Of a stretch of DNA of 64,000 nucleotides, positions 9,536 to 17,403 are shown piece by piece (the stretch's first letter is position 1; each line of letters starts with the position of its first letter). The stretch is from KBS-83 sp051025295 (GTDB lineage Bacteria; Acidobacteriota; Terriglobia; Terriglobales; Acidobacteriaceae). The translations under genes and the position numbers were made by a program. The notes under the pieces are model-generated. The model was not told the DNA's origin. It was given only the letters and a program-made list of their open reading frames with translations, and searched no databases. Location of the stretch: assembly GCA_051025295.1 (NCBI GenBank), contig JBMGJV010000001.1; one strand, written 5' to 3'.

Positions 9536-10444
9536 ATGGCATCGACGGTTTGGAAGGGCTTTATCTCGTTCGGACTGGTCTCCGTGCCGGTGCGCTTGTA
9601 CGCGGCCGCGCGCGAGGAGCATGTCAGCTTCAACCAGATTCACTCCGAGTGCGGCGGCCGCATCAAGCAGCAGATCTTCTGCCCACAGTGCGACCGCGTT
9701 GTGGAACGCAACGAGTTACAGAAAGGCTACGAGGTCGACAAGGGCACGTATGTGATCGTGAGCCCGGATGAGCTCAAGGCGCTCGAGTCGAGCTCGTCCG
9801 ACGTGATGGAGATCCAGCAGTTCGTGTCGCTTGAAGAGGTCGACCCGATCTACTTTCAGACCTCGTACTACTCAGCCGCCGAAGAGAGCGGCAAGCGCGC
9901 CTACAACCTGCTGTTTCGCGGCATGGTGCGGGAGAAGCTCGCGGCCATCGCCCGGGTGACGATGGGCGGACGCGAGCAGGTGGTGCTAATCCGGCCGTAC
10001 GACGGCGGCATGCTGCTGCACACCCTCTACTACGCTGCCGAGGTGCGCGAGGTCGCCGAATACGGCCATGACACAGAGGCCGAGGTGCCGGAGCAGGAGG
10101 TCGCGCTCGCCGAGAAGTTCATGGAGGCGCTGCGCGCGCCCTTCGCGCCGGAGCAGTTCATCGATGCATACAAAGACAAGGTGCTCTCGTTGGTCGAAAG
10201 CAAGCGCGCCGGCATGGCTCCCGAGGCAGGCGAAGAGAAGCGGCGGCTCGCCCCGGTGGTCGACTTGATGACTGCGTTGAAGCAGAGCCTCGCGGCCAAA
10301 GAAGCCGCGAAGGACACGGCCGGACCAGCGGCGGGACCGGCACTGGTCCCGCCGGCTGCACAGAAGAAAGAGCCGCAGCGCGCTGCCAAGGACGGCGGCA
10401 CGGAGAAGGCTCCCGGCAAAGGGCGACGCAGCAAAGCTGTCTAG
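9536..10444 (+). CDS. ku: Bacterial Ku, non-homologous end-joining DNA end-binding protein
   Basis: 302 aa. Homodimeric ring that threads onto DNA double-strand ends and recruits LigD. The Ku core spans residues ~1-255, with hallmark segments WKGFISFGLVSVPVRLY, FNQIH, GYEVDKGTYV, IYFQTSYY and LIRPYDGGMLLHTLYY. The C-terminal ~50 residues are a Lys/Ala/Pro-rich basic tail, as in bacterial Ku proteins, where it aids DNA translocation and LigD contact. A CPQC motif with a preceding Cys (~residue 38-53) is an extra cysteine cluster. No ligD is within the window. Confidence 0.95.
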   Translation: MASTVWKGFISFGLVSVPVRLYAAAREEHVSFNQIHSECGGRIKQQIFCPQCDRVVERNELQKGYEVDKGTYVIVSPDELKALESSSSDVMEIQQFVSLEEVDPIYFQTSYYSAAEESGKRAYNLLFRGMVREKLAAIARVTMGGREQVVLIRPYDGGMLLHTLYYAAEVREVAEYGHDTEAEVPEQEVALAEKFMEALRAPFAPEQFIDAYKDKVLSLVESKRAGMAPEAGEEKRRLAPVVDLMTALKQSLAAKEAAKDTAGPAAGPALVPPAAQKKEPQRAAKDGGTEKAPGKGRRSKAV

Positions 10445-10588
10445 GCAGGACCTGCTGGATGGGCGGCGACGAAGGCGAGCCTGCGGGCGATGCTATGCTT
10501 CTCCTGCTCAGCCGCCCCGGGGTGCGCTCCGGGTGCGCTCCGGGTCCGCTACGGGGGTTCGCGCCCTGCGCTTGAGTCCGCGAGGGCA

Positions 10589-12283
10589 ATGGCTGGTTTG
10601 CGGTTGATGAGGATGGGCCTTCCCGCTTCCCGAACAGCAACGCGTGTCGTCCCCGCCTGGCTGGCGTGGGGACTGCTCGCGGTCTGGATAGCGCTCAGCA
10701 GCTCTGCCGGGGCACAGCCAGCAAGACCAGCAGCGCAGCCGACACCGGTTCGCTCCGCAGACGCATCCTGCGCAGGATGCCATCGCGCCATCTTCGAATC
10801 GTATCTCCGCACACCCATGGCGAACGGAAGCGGGCTCGCCGCGGACGCCCTGCTGCCGGGCGACTTCGTCCATGCCGCATCCGGCGCGTCGTATCACCTG
10901 CAGCCCGGCGCGCATGGTCCCGTTCTCTCCTACCAGGTTGCGCGGAAGGGGTTCTCAGCCCAGCAGCCGTTGCTCTACTACCTGGGCTCCGGCAACCTCG
11001 GCCGCACCTACCTCTACACGATCGATGGCTATCTGCTCGAGTCTCCGGTCGCCTACTATTCGTCGCTGCATGGCTACGCAATGGCGCCCGGGCTCGCGGG
11101 GGTGTCGAGTGTGCCGGACGCGCTGCCGATGAAGGCGCGTTGCATGCGGTGCCACATGAGCGGTGTACACAAGCCGCTGCCAGGCGACGGCAATCACTTC
11201 GCGGGCCTGCCATTTCTGCATGGCGGCATCACCTGCGAAGAGTGCCACGGAGAGAGCACGCGCCATGTGCAGAGCAAAGGCAAGCAGCGCACGGTGAATC
11301 CTGCCACCCTGAATGCGGCGGCGCGGGATTCGGTGTGCATCCGCTGTCACCTCGAAGGCGATACCAGCGTCGAGCTTCCCGGCCAGTCCGTGCTGGACTA
11401 CAAGGCCGGTGACGACATACGGCACTACCTCAGCTACTTTGTCGTGCCTTCGAACTCAGGACGAAGCGTGACCGAGGTGGAGCAACTCAGCCAGAGCCAG
11501 TGCAAGCGAGCCAGTGGCGACCGGATGTCCTGCACAAGCTGCCACGATCCGCACATGCGCCCCGATCCCGAGCAGCGTGTCAGCTTCTACCGCGGCAAAT
11601 GTCTCGCGTGCCATAGCGACGCTGGCTTTGCGCAGAGCCACCACCCGGAGAACCGGGACTGCACCTCGTGTCATATGCCCAAGTCCGAAGTGCGCGACAC
11701 GCCCCACGTCGCCTGGACGGATCACCGGATTTTGCGGCTCCCGGAACATGTCACCAGCGCGGATACGCATCTAGAGGATGTAAAGCCGATCCTTCCGGGA
11801 GAGACCGTGACGCCCCGGGAACTCGGACTGGCTTACTACGATCTTCTGCTCAAGGGAGAGCCGCAGTGGGCCGAGCGCGCGACGGCATCCCTCGATCAGG
11901 CATGGAGGGTGGACCCCTCCGATGCGCAGGTCGCGACCGCTCTCGCCTTCCTCTACCAGGGACGGGGGCGTCTGAACGATGCGCGACAGCTCTACGATGC
12001 CGCGCTGAAGGCTCACCCCGACGACGTGGAAGCCACGAACAACCTTGCGCTTCTGCTGGCACGGCAAGGCGACTTGTCCACGGCGGAAACAATGTGGAAG
12101 CGTGCGTTCACCGCAGCGCAGGATCGCGAAGCCATCGGCGAGAACCTGGCCATCGCGGACTGCATGCTGGGCCGGACCAGCGATGACCAGGAAGTGCTAC
12201 GCACGGTCCTCAAGTTCAGCCCAGCCTCGACCCGCGCACGCGAGAAGCTGGACCTGGTGAATGGCGGCGGGTGCTCGCGCTGA
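10589..12283 (+). CDS. Exported heptaheme c-type cytochrome with C-terminal TPRs
   Basis: 564 aa if started at ATG 10589; ATG 10607 is an alternative and the upstream part of the frame looks non-coding. A signal peptide or anchor lies at ~residues 18-42 (LAWGLLAVWIALSSSAGAQ). Seven CxxCH heme-binding motifs follow in order: CAGCH, CMRCH, CEECH, CIRCH, CTSCH, CLACH, CTSCH. From ~residue 420 come at least three TPR-like helix pairs (LAFLYQGRGRLNDARQLYDA; NNLALLLARQGDLSTAETMW). The architecture resembles cytochrome c554/NrfB-like multiheme proteins fused to a protein-interaction module, found repeatedly in Acidobacteria. A periplasmic electron-transfer role is inferred; the donor and acceptor are unknown. 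It is the last gene of a plus-strand run. Confidence 0.85.
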   Translation: MAGLRLMRMGLPASRTATRVVPAWLAWGLLAVWIALSSSAGAQPARPAAQPTPVRSADASCAGCHRAIFESYLRTPMANGSGLAADALLPGDFVHAASGASYHLQPGAHGPVLSYQVARKGFSAQQPLLYYLGSGNLGRTYLYTIDGYLLESPVAYYSSLHGYAMAPGLAGVSSVPDALPMKARCMRCHMSGVHKPLPGDGNHFAGLPFLHGGITCEECHGESTRHVQSKGKQRTVNPATLNAAARDSVCIRCHLEGDTSVELPGQSVLDYKAGDDIRHYLSYFVVPSNSGRSVTEVEQLSQSQCKRASGDRMSCTSCHDPHMRPDPEQRVSFYRGKCLACHSDAGFAQSHHPENRDCTSCHMPKSEVRDTPHVAWTDHRILRLPEHVTSADTHLEDVKPILPGETVTPRELGLAYYDLLLKGEPQWAERATASLDQAWRVDPSDAQVATALAFLYQGRGRLNDARQLYDAALKAHPDDVEATNNLALLLARQGDLSTAETMWKRAFTAAQDREAIGENLAIADCMLGRTSDDQEVLRTVLKFSPASTRAREKLDLVNGGGCSR

Positions 12284-12322
12284 GCACCCAGACCGGCTTC
12301 GCGGCAGATACACGGCACGTCG

Positions 12323-12778
12323 CTAGGACTGCGACACTTTCTCTCTTGGCGCGACTGGCGTGATTGAGGCGCCGCTGCTCCCCTGCGGCTCGGCATAGGT
12401 CAGATCGGCGTGATGCGGGCTGGGGTGCCGCACCTTCGAGATGCGGCCCTGCTCGCGCATGCGGCGGTCGGCTTCTTTCCACGTGGGCAGCACCGGGTTC
12501 TCCTGCGTCCAGTGCGCGACGGAGGCCTCATCGCACCAGTTCATCAGTTTGGGCATCGCCTGCTTGTGCGGGCCGCTCACCATGTAGGCGCGCATGGCGG
12601 CTTCGCTCTCCCACGCAGTCAGTGTCCAGAAAGTCCACTTGCGGTCGGCAAGCAGCGAACCATTCAGAAAGCCTGCGGCCTTGCTCGCCTGGCGTCGTGA
12701 GCGAACGGCATGAATGGCGAACAGGGGCAGAAAGCGGAGGGCGCGGACCCGGAGGCGCGTCAGACTGACGAAGACCAT
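12323..12778 (-). CDS. ABM/DUF3291-like dimeric alpha-beta barrel protein
   Basis: 151 aa from ATG 12778 (MVFVSLTRL). This start is preferred because a TACAAC hexamer lies exactly six bases upstream, matching the leaderless pattern seen elsewhere in the window; 25 upstream residues in the frame have no family content. The core FLNGSLLADRKWTFWTLTAW...AMRAYMVSGPHKQAM resembles antibiotic-biosynthesis-monooxygenase and DUF3291 folds and spheroidene-monooxygenase-like proteins. The Pro/Ser-rich C-terminal ~50 residues are probably disordered. Substrate unknown. Confidence 0.75.
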   Translation of the reverse strand: MVFVSLTRLRVRALRFLPLFAIHAVRSRRQASKAAGFLNGSLLADRKWTFWTLTAWESEAAMRAYMVSGPHKQAMPKLMNWCDEASVAHWTQENPVLPTWKEADRRMREQGRISKVRHPSPHHADLTYAEPQGSSGASITPVAPREKVSQS

Positions 12779-12876
12779 GTGTCCGTTGTAGCGGTCGGCG
12801 AGCGACGCCGCCAGTCTTTTCGTGTGGTCGTTCACACAGGACAGAAATTGCAAGTCCAGTAAGCAGGGTGGCGAAA

Positions 12877-13977
12877 TCAGCGTCCGACTAGCTGAAGCAA
12901 CTCAGGAACCCACCAGATAGACGAACGTCTTCCAGAACTTCCTCTGTAGACCATAATTACCTGCTTTCGTTCTAGAGCTTGCAACATGCTCATGAGCGTC
13001 GGCTTACTGGGAGCATCTCCTTTCCATCGCAGTTGACTCGCCTGAAAATACTGCATCTGGAATACACAGTCGAGCAAAGGCACTGCATATCGAGAATTGG
13101 TTATTAAGATAAAACGCTCTTTCAGGCTTTCATACAGTGTCAGGATAGCGTCTGCCGTCTTAACGTTGTTCACCGCCTGCGAGGTGATTGCTTCCAGAAA
13201 GAACTCGGTCCAATTGCGCCAGGAGGTCTTTGTGCGGCCTAGATCATTCAGCCTGCCTATGTAAGTCTCACGATGCTCCTCAAGATATTCAGACATATAG
13301 AAATTCGGTTGAGAAAGGAGCCCTTTCTCAAATAGGAAGATCGGAATGAGGATCCTACCGATGCGGCCGTTGCCATCTAAAAAAGGGTGAAGGAACTCAA
13401 ATTGAGCATGTATCAACGCTAGGCGTACTAACGGATCGTCATCAGAGTGGTAGTAGCTTTCCCAGTTTCGCAATGAATGCTGAAGTTTTGTCCAATCCGG
13501 CGGTGTAAACCGGATCTGCTCAATACCTCCCACGCGAGAACCTATATAATTTTGCTGCCTTCTGAATTCACCCGGAGCCTTGTTGTAGCCTCGAACGCTC
13601 GACAAGAGAATTCTATGGAGTTCGAGGAGCAAGTTAAGGTTAAAAGGGCGCCTTTTTAGCTCCTCCGTGGCTGCATCGAGCGCAGTTCTGTAGTTCAGAA
13701 TTTCTTCGATGTCATGACGTCGTGACTCTCGTTGCGGTGGCTCACCAGCTTCGAACTGTAGGACCTCACTCATGGTCGCCAACGTTCCCTCGATGCGAGA
13801 GGACAACACGGCCTCCTGCAAGCGCAAAGGCGAGAGAAGCAGATCACTGTTGGGGAGGCGTCGCAGCATGCCGTTGTACTCGGCCACACTGCGGTTCGCT
13901 CGACCCAATGCTGGGATTAATGCGAGCCAGTCTGCTTTCGTCAGGATTGGCAGGTCGAGGGGGCTGGCCGGACGCAT
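12877..13977 (-). CDS. fic: Fic family AMP-transferase with N-terminal inhibitory motif and C-terminal winged helix
   Basis: 366 aa. Adds AMP or a related moiety to target protein hydroxyls. The catalytic loop at 197-208 reads HPFLDGNGRIGR, matching the active HxFx(D/E)GNGRxxR consensus. Residues 59-64 (SSRIEG) fit the (S/T)xxxE(G/N) inhibitory helix, so this is an autoinhibited class II Fic with no separate antitoxin needed. The last ~60 residues (PTLMSMLQALERKQVIMVYRG...) look like a winged helix. The gene is clearly AT-richer than its surroundings and adjoins a tRNA 3' end, suggesting acquisition. TAAACT sits six bases before the ATG, predicting a leaderless mRNA, and three CTTTAC palindromes lie upstream. 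Confidence 0.95.
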   Translation of the reverse strand: MRPASPLDLPILTKADWLALIPALGRANRSVAEYNGMLRRLPNSDLLLSPLRLQEAVLSSRIEGTLATMSEVLQFEAGEPPQRESRRHDIEEILNYRTALDAATEELKRRPFNLNLLLELHRILLSSVRGYNKAPGEFRRQQNYIGSRVGGIEQIRFTPPDWTKLQHSLRNWESYYHSDDDPLVRLALIHAQFEFLHPFLDGNGRIGRILIPIFLFEKGLLSQPNFYMSEYLEEHRETYIGRLNDLGRTKTSWRNWTEFFLEAITSQAVNNVKTADAILTLYESLKERFILITNSRYAVPLLDCVFQMQYFQASQLRWKGDAPSKPTLMSMLQALERKQVIMVYRGSSGRRSSIWWVPELLQLVGR

Positions 13978-13983
13978 CTTGCG

Positions 13984-13989
13984 AGTTTA
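13984..13989 (-). promoter_or_regulatory. Leaderless -10 element of fic
   Basis: TAAACT on the minus strand, followed by CGCAAG and then the ATG at 13977. No Shine-Dalgarno is present. The -35 position falls on the first CTTTAC palindrome. Confidence 0.55.
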
Positions 13990-14000
13990 GAACTTCATCT

Positions 14001-14063
14001 TCTTTACGTAAATAAAGAGCCTGTTTTCTTTACACAAAGAGATTGACCGTAAAGTTCCTTTAC
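14001..14063. promoter_or_regulatory. Three CTTTAC-type inverted repeats upstream of fic, candidate operator array
   Basis: TTTACGTAAA (14003-14012), TCTTT-ACAC-AAAGA (14027-14040) and GTAAAG-TTC-CTTTAC (14049-14063). Their centres are about 26 and 22.5 bp apart, close to two helical turns. All share a CTTTAC half-site. The first overlaps the expected -35 of fic, so binding would repress. The Fic winged helix is an obvious candidate ligand. Confidence 0.6.
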
Positions 14064-14218
14064 TCAAATCCGATGAAGGGCACAACTTGGAGGTCAAACT
14101 CCCGCGGGAAGTACAAGATGTTGCGATTTGCCACGGACTCAAGTTTAGAAATGAGTTCCGGGCTGGCATGCACAGGGCAGCAGCGATTGCATTTATGGGG
14201 GCAATCTATCGAGGGGAG

Positions 14219-14293
14219 TGGAGGCGCGGGTGAGAATCGAACTCACGCATAAAGGTTTTGCAGACCTCTCCCTTACCACTTGGGTACCGCGCC
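14219..14293 (-). tRNA. tRNA-Cys (GCA)
   Basis: 75 nt including an encoded CCA. The acceptor stem GGCGCGG pairs with CCGCGCC, U is the discriminator base, and the anticodon loop TCTGCAAAA presents GCA. The T arm GTTCGATTC is canonical. It is the second gene of a tRNA-Gly/tRNA-Cys pair; the spacer is 77 bp. Its 3' end faces the AT-rich fic patch, the usual orientation for island insertion. Confidence 0.95.
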
Positions 14294-14370
14294 GTCTTGC
14301 GGAGAGGATGAGGTGCGGTTGCGTTGACGGAACCGCTCACCCGGAACAAGCCTCGATCAGGCTTGCTCAC

Positions 14371-14445
14371 TGGAGCGGGAGACGGGACTTGAACCCGCGA
14401 CCCTCGCCTTGGCAAGGCGATGCTCTACCACTGAGCTACTCCCGC
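14371..14445 (-). tRNA. tRNA-Gly (GCC)
   Basis: 75 nt including CCA. The acceptor stem GCGGGAG pairs with CTCCCGC, the D arm TAGCTCAGTGGTAGAGCA is canonical, the anticodon stem-loop CGCCTTGCCAAGGCG presents GCC, and the T loop is GTTCAAGTC. It is first in the two-tRNA operon. Confidence 0.97.
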
Positions 14446-14459
14446 TGAAGTACTTGCTG

Positions 14460-14488
14460 AGTATAGCGACGGCCGGGATATGGGTCAA
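14460..14488 (-). promoter_or_regulatory. Promoter of the tRNA-Gly/tRNA-Cys operon
   Basis: On the minus strand TTGACC (14488-14483), a 17-bp spacer and TATACT (14465-14460), with transcription predicted to begin about 8 nt before tRNA-Gly. This is the best sigma70-like promoter in the window. Confidence 0.8.
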
Positions 14489-14734
14489 ACCTGAGCAACG
14501 TGAGCGCACCAAGGGTCAGAAGCGCCTCCGGGAGCGGGCTGTTCCGGAGTTCGGGAGAACAGGTATATCGGCAGGGCGGAGATGTTCATCACTCGAAAGT
14601 CGTGGGGTACCCTGCCCCGGATTACTACAGTGGCCCGAATCGGGTAAATAAATTCCGCATGGTCGCGTAAAAATGACACGATCTTGCCTGTGAGAGCTGT
14701 CCAGAACAGCCCAAATGGGAGAGGCCCAGGAATC

Positions 14735-15211
14735 ATGCTGAAATTTCTCTTGAACCGCATTCCACAAGTGACCGCTCGCCCGAACATTCTGATGATCGAT
14801 GACGATTGCGACATTCGGACCGTTACCTCGCTCGTGCTGCTGACCAATGGCATGGGCGTGGTGCACGAAGCCGCGAACGGCCAGGAGGGCCTGGAGAGGG
14901 CACGCCAGCAGCGTCCTGACGTCATCCTGCTCGACTTCAAGCTGCCCGACATGTCGGGCGAGACCGTGCTTCAGCTACTCAAGGCCGATCCCTGGACCAA
15001 AGACATTCCTGTGGTGTTCTTCACGGCGCATGCTTCGGAGCGCCACCTCTTGCGGCAGCTTCCCATTGCCGGGCTGGTGCTGAAGCCATTCCATCCGTTC
15101 GAGCTGTGCGAGACGATCCGCCGCGCCATGAAGGGGGAGACCCGGATCGATCGAAAGACGATTACCGCGGCCCATCTGCGTCCTGCTCCAGCCACGCAGG
15201 CTACAGCCTGA
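14735..15211 (+). CDS. Single-domain response regulator
   Basis: 158 aa from ATG 14735, with AGGA 8 nt upstream. CheY-like receiver with acidic pocket Asp22-Asp24 (LMIDDDCD), phospho-acceptor Asp67 (ILLDFKLPDMSG), switch Thr97 (FFTAH) and Lys117-Pro118 (LVLKPF). The N-terminal ~15 residues and C-terminal ~30 residues carry no output domain. It probably transmits phosphoryl signals to a partner by protein contact. No histidine kinase is adjacent. It converges with the downstream ABC ATPase gene, whose stop is 2 bp away on the opposite strand. Confidence 0.92.
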   Translation: MLKFLLNRIPQVTARPNILMIDDDCDIRTVTSLVLLTNGMGVVHEAANGQEGLERARQQRPDVILLDFKLPDMSGETVLQLLKADPWTKDIPVVFFTAHASERHLLRQLPIAGLVLKPFHPFELCETIRRAMKGETRIDRKTITAAHLRPAPATQATA

Positions 15212-15212
15212 G

Positions 15213-15938
15213 CTAGTGCCGGACGGCGTCTGCCGGGGACACGCGGAAGTCATTCTCGATCAGCTGACCGTCACGGATGTGCAGGATGCGGTCACCGATT
15301 ACAGCCGCCTCGGGATTGTGCGTGATCATCAACACCGTCTGCCCGAGCTGCTGATTCGAGTGGCGCAGCATACCCAGCACGATGTCCGAGTTGGCCGTGT
15401 CCAGATTGCCGGTCGGCTCATCCGCCAGCACCAGGGCGGGCCGCGTGATCAAGGCGCGGGCGATGGCGACGCGCTGCTGCTCTCCGCCCGAGAGCTCGGA
15501 TGGCCGATGATCGAGCCGTGCTTCGACGCCAAGCATCTGCGCCAGCTGCGATAAGTAACCGCGATCGAGCGGCGGAAGTCCGCCAGCCTGACGGGCACTG
15601 ATCTCGTAGGCGATCTCGATGTTGTCGCGCGCGCTCAGCGTGGGCAGCAGGTTGAACTTCTGGAAGACAAACCCGATCTTGCGGCCGCGCAACGCGGTGC
15701 GCTCCGCGTCCGGCAGCGCGGCGAAATCGACACCGTCGATAAGAATCGTGCCCGCGGTGGCGCGGGTGAGCCCGCCAAGCAGGTAAAAGAGTGTGGACTT
15801 GCCGCTGCCGGATGGACCAACGATGGTGACGAATTCACCGCGCTCCACCGAGAAGGTGGCCTCGCGCAGCGCCGGAACGGTGATGCGTCCGGAGCGGTAA
15901 GTTTTACTGAGACCCTGAGCGACGATGATGGGCGGCAC
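15213..15938 (-). CDS. LolD/MacB-type ABC transporter ATPase
   Basis: 241 aa from GTG 15938. TACAAT lies exactly six bases before this GTG, predicting a leaderless mRNA and excluding the 46 Arg-rich residues that precede it in the same frame. Walker A GPSGSGKST (~41-49), the Q-loop FVFQKFNLLPTL, signature LSGGEQQRVAIARAL, Walker B LVLADEPTGNLD and the switch His in MITHNPE are all present. The family powers lipoprotein release, efflux or FtsEX-like mechanotransmission with a FtsX-fold permease. No permease is adjacent, so its partner must be encoded elsewhere. Confidence 0.92.
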   Translation of the reverse strand: MPPIIVAQGLSKTYRSGRITVPALREATFSVERGEFVTIVGPSGSGKSTLFYLLGGLTRATAGTILIDGVDFAALPDAERTALRGRKIGFVFQKFNLLPTLSARDNIEIAYEISARQAGGLPPLDRGYLSQLAQMLGVEARLDHRPSELSGGEQQRVAIARALITRPALVLADEPTGNLDTANSDIVLGMLRHSNQQLGQTVLMITHNPEAAVIGDRILHIRDGQLIENDFRVSPADAVRH

Positions 15939-15944
15939 CTGCCG

Positions 15945-15950
15945 ATTGTA
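15945..15950 (-). promoter_or_regulatory. Leaderless -10 element of the LolD-like ATPase gene
   Basis: TACAAT, then CGGCAG, then the GTG start at 15938. Confidence 0.55.
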
Positions 15951-16112
15951 TCGTCGCTTGCGCTGCCGGGAGAGCGCACGGCGTCGGGGCCGTTGGCGAA
16001 GAAGCGACCAGAGGTGAAGCTGTCGGCGGAGAAGCGGTCGGCGGAAAGGCAGCCAGCAGAATCCGTGACTAGCCACCTATACGCTGAGCGCTTCTCTGAC
16101 GTCGTCGGTCGG

Positions 16113-16595
16113 CTAGCCGGCTGCCGAGACGGGGTTCGGCCGCGGGCTGCCCATCGCGATCGCGGTTCCGTTCGCCTCACGCGCATTCAGGGCGGCCACG
16201 TCGGCGTCTGCCGGCTGCGCCTTCCGCGGGCCGCGCTTGCGCGCGATCATTACGCGGATGCGCTCCAGCACCTCGAGCGGGGTGCAGGCGCCCTTGGGCA
16301 GAAAGGCGTCGGCGCTCGACGCGCGCTCGAAGTTCTTGACGCTCCCGCTCAGGATGATCGTCGGCACCTCGGGCGAGATCGCCTTCATGCGCCGGATGAG
16401 TTCGTTGCCGTCCATCTGCGGCATGATCAGGTCGCTCAGCACCAGGTCGACATTGCCGGCGGAGAAGATCTCCAGCGCCTCCGCGGCAGTGTGCGCGGTG
16501 ACGACGCGATAGCCGCGTGTTTCCAGCATGAACTTGCGAACCGAGAGTGCCTGCTCATTGTCATCCACGCAGAGAATCGTCTTACGAGGCCGCAT
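16113..16595 (-). CDS. Single-domain response regulator
   Basis: 160 aa from ATG 16595, with AGAAGGA about 9 nt upstream. The receiver domain covers residues ~5-120: Asp11-Asp12 pocket (ILCVDDNEQ), phospho-acceptor Asp55 (LVLSDLIMPQMDG), Ser83 in place of the more common Thr (IILSGS) and Lys101 (FLPKG). The remaining ~40 residues are Ala/Arg-rich without an output domain. It resembles receivers that pair with hybrid kinases. It lies 174 bp upstream of the LolD-like gene on the same strand. Confidence 0.92.
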   Translation of the reverse strand: MRPRKTILCVDDNEQALSVRKFMLETRGYRVVTAHTAAEALEIFSAGNVDLVLSDLIMPQMDGNELIRRMKAISPEVPTIILSGSVKNFERASSADAFLPKGACTPLEVLERIRVMIARKRGPRKAQPADADVAALNAREANGTAIAMGSPRPNPVSAAG

Positions 16596-17403
16596 CCAGA
16601 ATGTCCTTCTGTCCCTCTTCGGGGACCGTACTGCGCCTGTCTGCACCCGCCGGGCGAGCGAGTGCGGCAGAGCTGATTGTGGTCGCCGCATGCCGGCCCC
16701 GGCATGCAGGACAAGGCTGACGCCATTCACGATTGAGGAGAGACTGCAGCATCACAGCCTGTCTTCAAGAAGCGCGAGGATGAGGAGAGAACGGTGAGGC
16801 GATCCGCGTTGACTGCTTCCAAGGGCGAAGCAGTTGCAGGTCACTCCGTCCGCATCCAGAACACGCTCTGTGCGCGGTGCCGCTTTGTCCGGGCACACTG
16901 GGGCCCGGTTTGCGGAGAGCGGGATACGCCCGAAGTGTGCTTGCCAGCGCTTGCTTGTGGGGACTGGGTCCGGTCGACCGGCAATGCAACTGCCGGAGAT
17001 GCCAGACGACATCCAGTCAGGACAAGCGAACGCACACACCCGATATCGCGCCTCGCTCTAACTCAAATTGTCGGATTTAGCGAATCTTTTGTTGTGCGGA
17101 ACGGTACGAATCACCGCGACAACGAAGCCGAGACTACGGGCTCACCGAGGTGCACGCAACGGAGAAGAAGTGGCGAAGCTTAAGCACATATTTGCTGTTG
17201 CGTTTCGCAGCAAAGTGCGTTTCCCCCGTCTCTTCTGTGGTTCCCGCTGCGCTGCTTTGTTGAAAGCGTGTGAATCGCTCTCGGATAAGTCGTCCGCTTG
17301 CACGTTGCAGTGTGCGGTGCCGCTCAAATTTTTGACAGGTGCTTTCGGTTGCACTGGCCTACACGAATCCAGCGCGGCCGTCGAGGCGCATGCGTGCAAG
17401 TCG
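16596..17403. other. 808-bp region without a supportable gene
   Basis: It lies between the OPT transporter stop and the response regulator start, both on the minus strand. G+C falls below that of the neighbours. Several short frames exist on both strands, but they lack family motifs, and only one (GTG 17170) has even a weak ribosome-binding site. It presumably contains the response regulator promoter and possibly degraded sequence. Confidence 0.6.

Larger units (their letters stand above)
13978..14218. other. AT-rich island flank between fic and tRNA-Cys
   Basis: This 241-bp stretch holds the fic promoter and palindromes. On the plus strand a frame stays open from 14012 into the tRNA (TGA at 14231-14233) with protein-like composition, but has no ATG, GTG or TTG start with a ribosome-binding site near its beginning. 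It may be the tail of a decayed gene. I identify no integrase and no clear attachment repeat. Confidence 0.4.

Noticed and set aside
12751..12759. GGAGGCGCG as possible attachment repeat matching the tRNA-Cys 3' end
   Set aside because: Only nine bases match, in a G+C-rich coding gene; chance is sufficient.
16794..17183. 129-codon plus-strand frame with several cysteines
   Set aside because: No ribosome-binding site, no domain pattern, and the cysteines follow no spacing rule.
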